A stretch of DNA of 22,755 bases, from NCBI GenBank assembly GCA_003224665.1, contig QHZM01000108.1, positions 1 to 22,755 on the forward strand, given 5' to 3'. The stretch is from Acidobacteriota bacterium. GTDB lineage: Bacteria; Acidobacteriota; Terriglobia; UBA7540. Within the stretch, counting starts at the first letter, position 1. The number at the start of each line of letters is the position of its first letter. Positions 1 through 6,369 of the stretch are shown here, piece by piece. Position numbers and translations under genes: made by a program. The notes below the pieces were generated by a model, which worked only from the letters and a program-made list of their open reading frames with translations, did no database searches and was not told the origin of the DNA.

Positions 1-136
1 ATTCCCGTGGACTCCACACTTCGTGTAGACAAAGCCGCGGGGGGAAGTGGGTAGGAGGTCGAAGATAATCGCCCCAAGCTCGTCGCGGCCGAAAATATCT
101 GTGGGCTCTCCCAGGAAAGAACGGTCCCTGAATTTT
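1..136 (-). other. open frame running off the left edge, possible partial gene
   Basis: On the minus strand a frame stays open for about 45 codons, from just after a TAA near 136 to the window edge. It is rich in G/C at third positions and reads like protein (for example TDIFGRDELGAIIFDLLP). No ATG, GTG or TTG lies in it, so either the start is unusual, the gene is broken, or the frame is open by chance. I do not recognise the product. The remaining bases up to the bactofilin stop show nothing definite. Confidence 0.2.
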
Positions 137-171
137 CTTTAGGGTGAAAGGAGTCCCATGAGGAACCGCGG

Positions 172-600
172 TCAAATCAAATCGTCCGCCGAACCAACGG
201 GCGTGGCGCTCTGCTTTTCGGGCCCGGGAATCGGCATATGGCACTGGCCGTCAAAGAATCCGCCCGGATCGATGACGAGCGAGGGCGTATAGATGTCCCC
301 GAGGACGACCCCGTGTTCTTTGATTTCGACCCGGTCAGAGGCGTGGATTGCGCCCTTGACCTTGCCGGAGATACTGATGAGCTTGGTGTGGATTTCGGCA
401 TCAACCTCGGCCTGGTCGTTCACGAGGATTGTGCCTTGACACAAGATCTCCCCCTTGAAATGGGTGTTCAAGCGGATGAGCCCGGAATTCACCTTCATTT
501 TCCCTTCGATCTCAACGCCGGTGTCCAGCCAACCCACGTCCTCGTCCGTCATTTCGGTCAGCTCGCGACGGCGGCGAGGCTTCCTTAGCTGAAAGACCAT
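172..600 (-). CDS. bactofilin (polymer-forming cytoskeletal protein)
   Basis: A 142-residue protein of the bactofilin family, which polymerises without nucleotide into filaments that scaffold cell-shape, stalk or chromosome-positioning functions. After a basic N-terminal stretch (RKPRRRRE) comes the repetitive beta-helix core, with the pattern VNSGLIRLNTHFKGEI, VNDQAEVDAEI, ISGKVKGAI and VEIKEHGVVLGDI: about six short strands with hydrophobic positions every other residue and glycine turns. A short Pro-rich tail follows. The start at 600 is chosen because AGGAGG lies five bases upstream; a longer frame to 648 has no such site. It follows parB with a gap of about 100 bases holding its own promoter. 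In some bacteria bactofilins bind ParABS components, which fits this position, but a functional link here is inference. Confidence 0.88.
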   Translation of the reverse strand: MVFQLRKPRRRRELTEMTDEDVGWLDTGVEIEGKMKVNSGLIRLNTHFKGEILCQGTILVNDQAEVDAEIHTKLISISGKVKGAIHASDRVEIKEHGVVLGDIYTPSLVIDPGGFFDGQCHMPIPGPEKQSATPVGSADDLI

Positions 601-647
601 AGCAGCCTCCTGCGAATTTTCGTCCTTGGGCGATCGCCGTCCATACA

Positions 648-661
648 ACTACTTATGTAGC
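648..661. promoter_or_regulatory. operator-like palindrome 1 (BlaI/MecI-like)
   Basis: ACTACTTATGTAGC contains the inverted repeat CTAC-N4-GTAG and overlaps the putative -10 of the bactofilin promoter. It differs by one base from the CTACATATGTAG core known for MecI/BlaI operators. A second copy lies 41 bases away. Confidence 0.4.
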
Positions 662-683
662 AATAGCCCATCGCAATCGCCAA
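654..683 (-). promoter_or_regulatory. putative promoter of the bactofilin gene
   Basis: Reading the minus strand, TTGGCG (683-678), an 18-base spacer and TACATA (659-654) form a plausible sigma70 promoter about 50 bases before the bactofilin start. The -10 element lies inside one of two near-palindromic sites described separately, as expected for a repressed promoter. Assigned by eye. Confidence 0.4.
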
Positions 684-684
684 T

Positions 685-703
685 TACTACTATTTATGTA
701 GTA
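685..703. promoter_or_regulatory. operator-like palindrome 2 (BlaI/MecI-like)
   Basis: A perfect inverted repeat, TACTAC-N7-GTAGTA, directly after the parB stop and just upstream of the putative bactofilin -35. It contains ACTATTTATGTAGT, matching the first site at 12 of 14 bases. The 41-base offset is about four helical turns, so a protein could contact both on one face. It could also act as a small hairpin at the parB 3' end. Confidence 0.4.
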
Positions 704-1552
704 TTATCGCCGGGCGATCGCCTCGTAAATCCGGTTCAAGTCCTCTGACGAAAAGTAGCTAATCTCAATCTTGCCCCGAGTCTCATTGCCCACGATCCTC
801 ACCCTGGTGCCAAGCGTGCGTTCGAGCTCGAGGACCGCAGCGCGTGTGTTGGGGTCCAGTCTTGCGGTGGCCGACGTCTGTTTTCGCCTGCCGGCACGGG
901 CTTCACGCGTGGCGACCAGAGTCTCGACTTGCCGGACGGAGAGCCCCTGCTTCGCGATCGCCTGTGCAAGCTGGACCTGGGCGGCTTCAGTCTGAAGTCC
1001 CAGGAGAGCGCGAGCGTGCCCATATGAAATCCTTCCGCCCGCGAGCAGCTCCTTGACCGCGGCCGGCAAGCGCAATAGGCGCAGAGTATTCGTGACCGTC
1101 GAGCGGTTCACACCCAATCGCTCGGCGATCTCCTCGTGACTCAGCCGGTACTTTTCCTGGAGGGCCTCGAAGGCGCCCGCTACCTCGAGCGGGTTCAGGT
1201 CTTCGCGCAGGAGGTTTTCCGCGAGGGCAAGTTCAAGCGCCTCCTTATCGGCGAGTTCGCGGACGACAGCGGGGATCTTTTCCAGGCCAGCAAGCCGAGC
1301 CGCTCTCCAGCGGCGCTCGCCGACCACGAGCTGGTAGCGCCCGTTCGCCCGCCTCACCATGATGGGCTGCACGACTCCGCTTGCCCGGATCGAATCGGCA
1401 AGCTCCCGCAGTCCTTCTTCCGGAAAGGCGCGCCGCGGCTGGTAAGGGTTGGAGTCGATGAGGCTGAGGAGGACCTGCTCGAGGCCGGCAGTCGTCGTCT
1501 CGACTTCCCCCAGGAGGGCGCTAAGCCCCCGCCCCAAGGCCCTTCTTGTCAT
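704..1552 (-). CDS. parB: chromosome-partitioning protein ParB
   Basis: A 282-residue ParB/Spo0J family protein, the CTP-dependent clamp that loads at parS, spreads on DNA and stimulates ParA. Features in order: the N-terminal ParA-interacting motif TRRALGRGLSALLG (residues 2-15), the CTP-binding domain with GERRWRAAR (about 78-86) and ENLLREDLNPLE (about 112-123), a helix-turn-helix around residues 137-165 (LSHEEIAERLGVNRSTVTN), and a C-terminal dimerisation segment. The start at 1552 is chosen over a longer frame because the protein then begins with the conserved MTRRALGRGL and has AGGGAGGT eight bases upstream. Its first 32 bases overlap the end of parA, indicating translational coupling. 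Two parS sites lie nearby. Confidence 0.96.
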   Translation of the reverse strand: MTRRALGRGLSALLGEVETTTAGLEQVLLSLIDSNPYQPRRAFPEEGLRELADSIRASGVVQPIMVRRANGRYQLVVGERRWRAARLAGLEKIPAVVRELADKEALELALAENLLREDLNPLEVAGAFEALQEKYRLSHEEIAERLGVNRSTVTNTLRLLRLPAAVKELLAGGRISYGHARALLGLQTEAAQVQLAQAIAKQGLSVRQVETLVATREARAGRRKQTSATARLDPNTRAAVLELERTLGTRVRIVGNETRGKIEISYFSSEDLNRIYEAIARR

Positions 1553-2306
1553 GTTGCATGACCTCCCTGGCAAGTTCGAGGTAACTCGATGCCCCTCGGC
1601 ATTCCGGGTCGTAAAGCAGGATCGGTTTTCCATAACTCGGCGCTTCGGCCAGCCTGACGTTTCGGGGAATCAGCGTGTCGAAGACCTGGTCGCCGAAAAA
1701 ATCCTTCAGGTCGTCCCTGACCTGGTGCGAGAGGTTTGTCCGCTCGTCGAACATGGTCAGGAGGATCCCTTCCACGGCGAGCCTCGGGTTGTGCGTGCGG
1801 CGGATCCGAAGCAAAGTGTCAAGGAGCTCGGAAACGCCCTCCAGGGCGAAGTACTCGCACTGGATAGGCACCAGGACAGAGTCCGCCGCCACGAGCGCGT
1901 TCAGCGTCAGCAGGTCGAGCGCCGGGGGGCAATCGAGCACGATGTAGGCGTACTCGTCCCTCATCGGTTCAAGTTTTCTTTTCAGAATCTGTTCCCGGTC
2001 TTTCTGGTCCACCAGCTCCACGGTGGCACCGACCAAGTTGCGGTCGGCGGGGAGGAGGTAGAGACCATCCACGGCACACTTGAGGATCATCTTCGAAAGC
2101 GGCTCGTCTGAGACAAGCGCATGGTAAAGCGAACGCCTCGCGGGGTCCCTTGGAAAGCCTAGCCCTGCCGTAGTGTTGGCCTGAGGGTCACAATCGATGA
2201 CGAGCGCTTTCCTTTCGTGGCTGGCCAAAGAGGCAGTGAGGTTGATAGCCGTCGTAGTCTTCCCGACGCCACCTTTTTGATTGGCGATAGCTATTAAGCG
2301 GCCCAC
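1521..2306 (-). CDS. parA: chromosome-partitioning ATPase ParA (Soj)
   Basis: A 261-residue deviant-Walker ATPase that binds nucleoid DNA as an ATP dimer and drives segregation of ParB-parS complexes. The Walker A motif KGGVGKTT is at residues 11-18 with the signature lysine. The second motif VIDCDPQANTT follows near residue 37, and the Walker B-like segment IVLDCPPALDLLTLNA near 122. Length is typical of chromosomal ParA. Translation starts at GTG, giving MGRLIAIANQKGG; no strong ribosome-binding site is visible. It overlaps the start of parB by 32 bases, and a promoter with an adjacent parS site lies upstream, suggesting ParB feedback on its own operon (inference). Confidence 0.96.
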   Translation of the reverse strand: MGRLIAIANQKGGVGKTTTAINLTASLASHERKALVIDCDPQANTTAGLGFPRDPARRSLYHALVSDEPLSKMILKCAVDGLYLLPADRNLVGATVELVDQKDREQILKRKLEPMRDEYAYIVLDCPPALDLLTLNALVAADSVLVPIQCEYFALEGVSELLDTLLRIRRTHNPRLAVEGILLTMFDERTNLSHQVRDDLKDFFGDQVFDTLIPRNVRLAEAPSYGKPILLYDPECRGASSYLELAREVMQHDKKGLGAGA

Positions 2307-2340
2307 CGTCGCTTTTACCCAACCCGTCGAAGGCGAGCGG

Positions 2341-2382
2341 ATATTACCAAAAGCGTATCCTCACTTCAACTTAAATCGTCAA
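2341..2382 (-). promoter_or_regulatory. putative parAB promoter(s)
   Basis: On the minus strand TTGAAG (2369-2364), a 17-base spacer and TAATAT (2346-2341) form a sigma70-like promoter about 35 bases before the parA start. An overlapping alternative is TTGACG (2382-2377) with GATACG (2359-2354), also 17 bases apart. Both lie just downstream of the parS site at 2385-2398. Confidence 0.45.
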
Positions 2383-2384
2383 CA

Positions 2385-2398
2385 GTTCCACGTGGAAC
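2385..2398. promoter_or_regulatory. parS centromere site 1
   Basis: GTTCCACGTGGAAC is a perfect 14-bp palindrome matching the core of the bacterial parS consensus bound by ParB. It lies in the rsmG-parA gap, immediately upstream of the putative parAB promoter. An identical copy is at 3088-3101. Confidence 0.92.
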
Positions 2399-2458
2399 GC
2401 GGCAGGCCAGAATGCACGGCCGGCGGACTGTCAAAAGGAGGGAGTTCTCTCGCGGCAG

Positions 2459-2488
2459 CCGCAGCCTTCGGGGGCCCGCCGGCTGCGG
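2459..2488 (-). terminator. hairpin directly after rsmG
   Basis: CCGCAGCC (2459-2466) and GGCTGCGG (2481-2488) form a perfect 8-bp stem with a 14-base loop ending one base before the rsmG stop codon. No U-tract follows on the minus strand, so it may be an mRNA 3' stem or a non-canonical terminator rather than a strong intrinsic one. Its position argues that the rsmG stop at 2489 is the natural end. Confidence 0.4.
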
Positions 2489-3001
2489 TCATTGAGCAGC
2501 GGCTTTCCGGACGCCTAGGACGCACCGCGCGGCCTGCGGCACCAACTGAGGCAAGTTTCCGACGGCGCGGCTGGAGGCAGCGTCGAAGCTCGCAGCGCCA
2601 GCCTCACGAGAATATTGCTCCAGCCGGTCCGGCAGGACTTGAGCGAACTCCAAAGCCAACGTCCTTGCCACCTCTTTCAAAAACGCTCGCTTTTTCGCGT
2701 TCGGTTCGAGCAGAGTTACGGCGAGCTGCGGAAAGACGATCTTGAGTGCCAAGCCCGGAAAGCCGGCGCCGCTGCCAATGTCGAGCAACCTACCCTCAAG
2801 TTTAATCCGACGGGCAATATAGAAGCTTTCTCCGAAGTGCCTCGTGAGACATTCCTCCGGCGCCCGGATTCCACTCAGGTTGATTTTCTGGTTCCAGCGG
2901 AGGAGAAGGTCGAGGTACTCGAGCGTCTGGCTTAACTGCGGGTCGCTCAAACTGAGCCCGAAGGGCTCGAGGAGTTGACGAGCGCGCGCCTCGGAGAGCA
3001 T
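2489..3001 (-). CDS. rsmG: 16S rRNA (guanine527-N7)-methyltransferase RsmG (GidB), short form
   Basis: The SAM-dependent enzyme that makes m7G527 in 16S rRNA. The N-terminal helices contain YLDLLLRWNQKINLSGIR (about residues 30-47). The SAM-binding loop LLDIGSGAGFPGLALKI (about 72-88), LLEPNAKKRAFL and the SRAVGNLPQLV segment follow in the expected order. The start at 3001 gives the usual MLSEARARQLLEPFGL beginning; 3046 or a GTG at 3094 inside parS are alternatives, and none has a good ribosome-binding site. The protein is only about 170 residues against roughly 205-215 for the family. It ends soon after SRAV and lacks the final strands usually carrying a GGR-type segment. A deletion near the 3' end, in frame, is likely; natural shortening is possible. 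The gene is part of the rsmG-parA-parB order common near origins. Confidence 0.85.
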   Translation of the reverse strand: MLSEARARQLLEPFGLSLSDPQLSQTLEYLDLLLRWNQKINLSGIRAPEECLTRHFGESFYIARRIKLEGRLLDIGSGAGFPGLALKIVFPQLAVTLLEPNAKKRAFLKEVARTLALEFAQVLPDRLEQYSREAGAASFDAASSRAVGNLPQLVPQAARCVLGVRKAAAQ

Positions 3002-3087
3002 GCCGGAGGCGATTGTACGCGCTGGGGGCGAAGCCTGGCAAGCCATCGCCAGGCGCGCAAACCCGGGGCTCAGCCGAGGGCAGGGCC

Positions 3088-3101
3088 GTTCCACGTGGAA
3101 C
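3088..3101. promoter_or_regulatory. parS centromere site 2
   Basis: A second perfect GTTCCACGTGGAAC, 703 bases from the first, just upstream of the rsmG coding region. Two exact copies of a 14-bp palindrome beside parAB make chance very unlikely. Confidence 0.92.
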
Positions 3102-3206
3102 TACCCTCCTAACCTACTGAAACTTAAGGCCTTAATATAATTCGGTGGGGTCGTTGCCGGGCCCTTACTGCGCCTGACGATGGAGGCGGGCTGCTCGACA
3201 GAGTTG

Positions 3207-3242
3207 TTATAATATAGTGTAATATTCATATTAGGATTATAA
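3207..3242. repeat. AT-rich nested inverted repeats between rsmG and gpmI
   Basis: In a high-GC window this stretch is almost pure A/T. Outer arms TTATAAT (3207-3213) and ATTATAA (3236-3242) enclose TAATAT-TC-ATATTA (3220-3233). Each outer arm contains a perfect TATAAT on opposite strands. No good -35 is found for either, and no DnaA box (TTATCCACA-like) is visible nearby. The rest of the gap 3102-3304 holds nothing else I can name. Confidence 0.4.
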
Positions 3243-3304
3243 TTATGGGTTACAGTTCCGCGAGAACGTCGTGAAGTCGCGCCAGGCCTCGACCCGAGCT
3301 TCCC

Positions 3305-4852
3305 CTACTGCCCCTCGAACACCCGCAGGTCGCGCCCGGTCATTTCTGGCGGGGCGGGAATCCCCATCACGCCGAGCAAAGTCGGCGCGATATCCGCCAG
3401 CGCTCCGCCTTCGCGCAGCCGCGCGGGACGCTCCTCAGCCACCAGGATCAATGGCACGGGGTTCGTGGTGTGGGCGGTATGTGGGCCTCCGGTTCGAGGG
3501 TCCACCATCAACTCCGCATTGCCGTGGTCAGCCGTAATAATCATCGCCCCGCCTCTGGCGCGGACCGCTTTGTAGACTTCGCCGAGGCACGTGTCCACGG
3601 CCTCCACCGCCTTGATGGCGGCTTCGAGCTTCCCGCTGTGGCCCACCATGTCGGCATTGGCGAAATTCACGATCAGGACGTCACGGCTGCCTTGGTTCAC
3701 GGCTTTTACGACGGCCTCCATCACGCCCGGCGCGCTCATCTCCGGCTTCAGGTCGTAGGTGGCGACCTTCGGCGAAGGGATCAAAATGCGGTCTTCGTCC
3801 GGATAAGGTTTTTCGACGCCGCCGTTGAAGAAGTACGTGACGTGCGCGTACTTTTCGGTCTCGGCGACGCGCAGATTTTTCAAGTTTAGGTCGGCCATGA
3901 CGCCGGCCAGGATGTGGCCGAGTTCCCGTGGCGGAAAGACGTAGGGCAGGGTAAAGGTCTTGTCGTATCGAGTCATGGAGAGGAAGTGGAGTCTTTCGGG
4001 GAAGCTCCGCCGCGCGAACCCATCGAATTCAGCCTGGGTCAGCGTGCGCGTGATCTGGCGCGCCCTGTCCGCGCGGAAGTTATAAAACATCGCCGCATCG
4101 CCTGGGCGGATGGTCGCGACGGGCTCGCCCGAAGGGCCGGTGATGACGACCGGCACCACGAACTCGTCCGTCACGCCCTGGTTGTACGATTCCTTCGCCG
4201 CCGCGACCGGGTCGCGGGCCTTTTTCCCATCGCCGTTGACCATGGCGTCGTAAGCCTTCTGAGTGCGGTCCCAGCGGTTATCGCGGTCCATGGCGTAATA
4301 CCGGCCCATGACCGTAGCGATTTTGCCCACGCCGTATTCGAGCATCTTCTGCTCGAGCGCGGCGATGTATTCGGCGCCTTTCGTCGGAGGCGTGTCGCGC
4401 CCATCGAGGAAGACGTGCACAAACGCCCGCTCGACGCCCTGCTCTTTGGCCATGCGCAGCAAGGCGTAGAGGTGTTCCTGGTGGGAATGGACGCCGCCGT
4501 CGCTCAGCAGCCCCAAGAAATGGACTCTCGCCTGCCGACCCCACTTCATGAGCTCCACTAAAAGCGGTTGCTTGAAGAAGTCGCCGCGCAGGATGGAGGC
4601 GTCGATGCGGGTGATTTCCTGGTAGACGATTCGGCCGGCGCCGATGTTCAGGTGCCCGACTTCGGAATTTCCCATGAGGCCGTTGGGAAGTCCCACGCGC
4701 TCGCCCGACGTGTGCACCAGTGTCCAGGGGTAGTCGTGTAGCAGCCGGCTGTAGTTCGGCGTGCGGGCCAAGGCGATGGCGTTGGCTTCGCGCTCGGCGC
4801 GGTATCCCCAGCCATCGAGGATGATGAGGGCTACAGGTTTCGGTCGAGGCAT
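3305..4852 (-). CDS. gpmI: 2,3-bisphosphoglycerate-independent phosphoglycerate mutase
   Basis: A 515-residue metal-dependent enzyme of the alkaline phosphatase superfamily interconverting 3- and 2-phosphoglycerate in the cytoplasm. The N-terminal metal aspartate is in LIILDGWGYR (D13). The nucleophile serine is in GLMGNSEVGHLNIGAGR (S63), followed by the phosphotransferase insertion with FLDGRDTPP and VMGRYYAMDRDNRWDR. The C-terminal metal ligands lie in NFANADMVGHSGK and MIITADHGNAELM. Length is normal and all motifs are present. It starts at ATG 4852 with a weak ribosome-binding site, 61 bases after eno on the same strand, so co-transcription of eno-gpmI is likely; the two enzymes act on consecutive steps. 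Confidence 0.97.
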   Translation of the reverse strand: MPRPKPVALIILDGWGYRAEREANAIALARTPNYSRLLHDYPWTLVHTSGERVGLPNGLMGNSEVGHLNIGAGRIVYQEITRIDASILRGDFFKQPLLVELMKWGRQARVHFLGLLSDGGVHSHQEHLYALLRMAKEQGVERAFVHVFLDGRDTPPTKGAEYIAALEQKMLEYGVGKIATVMGRYYAMDRDNRWDRTQKAYDAMVNGDGKKARDPVAAAKESYNQGVTDEFVVPVVITGPSGEPVATIRPGDAAMFYNFRADRARQITRTLTQAEFDGFARRSFPERLHFLSMTRYDKTFTLPYVFPPRELGHILAGVMADLNLKNLRVAETEKYAHVTYFFNGGVEKPYPDEDRILIPSPKVATYDLKPEMSAPGVMEAVVKAVNQGSRDVLIVNFANADMVGHSGKLEAAIKAVEAVDTCLGEVYKAVRARGGAMIITADHGNAELMVDPRTGGPHTAHTTNPVPLILVAEERPARLREGGALADIAPTLLGVMGIPAPPEMTGRDLRVFEGQ

Positions 4853-4913
4853 GAGGATGTCCGTTGTCCCTGCGCCGCTCGAAGGGGCAACGAACGGAGT
4901 GCCGGTGGGCTGT

Positions 4914-6197
4914 TCAAGCGCACTTGATGGCCGCCCTCCCGAGAAATTCCGCTTCGTCTCCCAGCTCTTCTTCGATGCGAAGCAACTGGTTGTACTTGGC
5001 GACGCGGTCGGTGCGGCTGGCGGAGCCCGTTTTGATCTGCCCGGTGTGGAGGCCGACGGCGAGGTCAGCGATAAAAGGGTCTTCGGTCTCGCCCGAGCGG
5101 TGGGAGATGACGGCGGTGTAGCCGTTACGGCGAGCGAGCTCGACGGCCGCGATGGTTTCCGTCACGGTCCCGATCTGGTTGAGCTTGATCAAGATGGAAT
5201 TGGCCGAGCCCTCTTCGATCCCGCGCCAGAGCCGCTCGGTGCTCGTGGCGAAGAGGTCGTCGCCCACGAGCTGCACGCGGCCTCCCAGTTCGCCGGTGAG
5301 TTTCTTCCAGCCGTCCCAGTCGTCCTGCGCCAGCCCGTCTTCGATGCTCACGATGGGATAATGCCGCACCCAGTCGGCGTAGAGCTTGATCATCTCCTCC
5401 GCCGACTTTTTTGACTTGTCGGACTTGAAGAAGAAATATTTGCCGTCTTTGAACATCTCGCTCGAGGCGGCGTCGAGGGCAAGGCAGATGTCGCGGCCCG
5501 GCGAATAGCCGGCTTTGCCGATGGCCTCGAGAACCAGCTCCACGGCCTCCACGTTCGACTTCAGGCTCGGCGCGAAACCTCCCTCGTCCCCGACGGTGGT
5601 CGAAAGGCCGCGCTGTTTGAGGACGTTCTTCAAATGGTGGAACGTCTCAACGCCCATGCGCAGCGCTTCGGAGAAGGTCTCCGCGCCGACGGGCATGACC
5701 ATGAACTCCTGAAAGTCGAGCGTATTGTCCGCGTGGACGCCGCCGTTCAGGATGTTCATCATGGGCACGGGCAACACGCGCGCCCGGAGCCCTCCGAGGT
5801 ACCGGTAGAGCGGCAGGCGGGCCGAGTGCGCGGCGGCCCGGCAGACCGCCATCGATACGGCCAGGATGGCGTTGGCCCCGAGCTTGCTCTTGTTCTCGGT
5901 GCCGTCGAGTTCGATCATCAGCTTATCGATGCGGGCCTGCTCGCCGGCGTCGTGCCCGCCGAGTTCGCGGGCGAGGATGGTGTTGACGTTTTCGACCGCG
6001 TGCAAGACGCCTTTGCCCGCGTAGCGCCGCGGCTCACCGTCGCGCAGCTCGAGCGCTTCGTGCTCGCCGGTCGAAGCGCCCGAAGGCACCGCTGCCCGGC
6101 CGAAAGACCCGTCGCGGAGGCGGACCTCCGCCTCCACCGTGGGGTTCCCGCGCGAGTCAAGAATCTCGCGGCCGAAGATCAAATCAATCTCTGCCAT
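4914..6197 (-). CDS. eno: enolase (phosphopyruvate hydratase)
   Basis: A 427-residue enolase converting 2-phosphoglycerate to phosphoenolpyruvate. Visible signatures: SGASTGEHEALELRD (about residues 39-53), the catalytic acid in VGDEGGFAP (E205), metal ligands D242 (ALDAASSE), E286 (SIEDGL) and D313 (VGDDL), the catalytic lysine in ILIKLNQIGT (K338), the family signature with SHRSGETED (H366, R367), and K389 in HTGQIKTG. The start at 6197 gives MAEIDLIFGREILDSRGNPT, the conserved beginning, with AAGGGGA about ten bases upstream; the longer frame to 6242 is rejected because it crosses the promoter. First gene of an eno-gpmI unit, divergent from sppA. Confidence 0.98.
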   Translation of the reverse strand: MAEIDLIFGREILDSRGNPTVEAEVRLRDGSFGRAAVPSGASTGEHEALELRDGEPRRYAGKGVLHAVENVNTILARELGGHDAGEQARIDKLMIELDGTENKSKLGANAILAVSMAVCRAAAHSARLPLYRYLGGLRARVLPVPMMNILNGGVHADNTLDFQEFMVMPVGAETFSEALRMGVETFHHLKNVLKQRGLSTTVGDEGGFAPSLKSNVEAVELVLEAIGKAGYSPGRDICLALDAASSEMFKDGKYFFFKSDKSKKSAEEMIKLYADWVRHYPIVSIEDGLAQDDWDGWKKLTGELGGRVQLVGDDLFATSTERLWRGIEEGSANSILIKLNQIGTVTETIAAVELARRNGYTAVISHRSGETEDPFIADLAVGLHTGQIKTGSASRTDRVAKYNQLLRIEEELGDEAEFLGRAAIKCA

Positions 6198-6232
6198 AAG
6201 GCTGGTTCCCCTTCGCTCTCGCGAAACCCGCG

Positions 6233-6241
6233 ATTCTAGCA
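6233..6241 (-). promoter_or_regulatory. putative extended -10 promoter of eno
   Basis: On the minus strand TGCTAGAAT is an extended -10 element about 40 bases before the eno ATG. No convincing -35 is present. It lies in the eno-sppA divergent gap. Confidence 0.35.
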
Positions 6242-6289
6242 CAAAGGTCCCCAGCGGGCCGCCCGAGTCGCCCGCGCTCTCCTGCCGTT

Positions 6290-6317
6290 TTGAAATTCGT
6301 CAAAGGGCGGAGATAAT
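6290..6317 (+). promoter_or_regulatory. putative sppA promoter
   Basis: TTGAAA (6290-6295), a 16-base spacer and GATAAT (6312-6317) resemble a sigma70 promoter. The -10 overlaps an upstream in-frame ATG at 6316, which supports the downstream ATG at 6370 as the real sppA start. Confidence 0.45.
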
Positions 6318-6369
6318 GGTGTTTCTTTCCCGTCGGGCTCCGTCCCGCGGAGGGCCTGGGGAGGTGGTC

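Noticed and set aside
158..302. Short plus-strand frame starting at ATG 158 behind AAAGGAG
   Set aside because: It overlaps the bactofilin on the other strand, is under 50 codons and has no protein-like pattern; the purine run is probably chance.
725..745. GGTTCAAGTCC resembling a tRNA T-loop
   Set aside because: It lies inside parB coding sequence and no acceptor or anticodon stem surrounds it.
3102..3304. oriC in the AT-rich gap
   Set aside because: No cluster of DnaA boxes and no dnaA or dnaN nearby; kept only as a low-interest observation.
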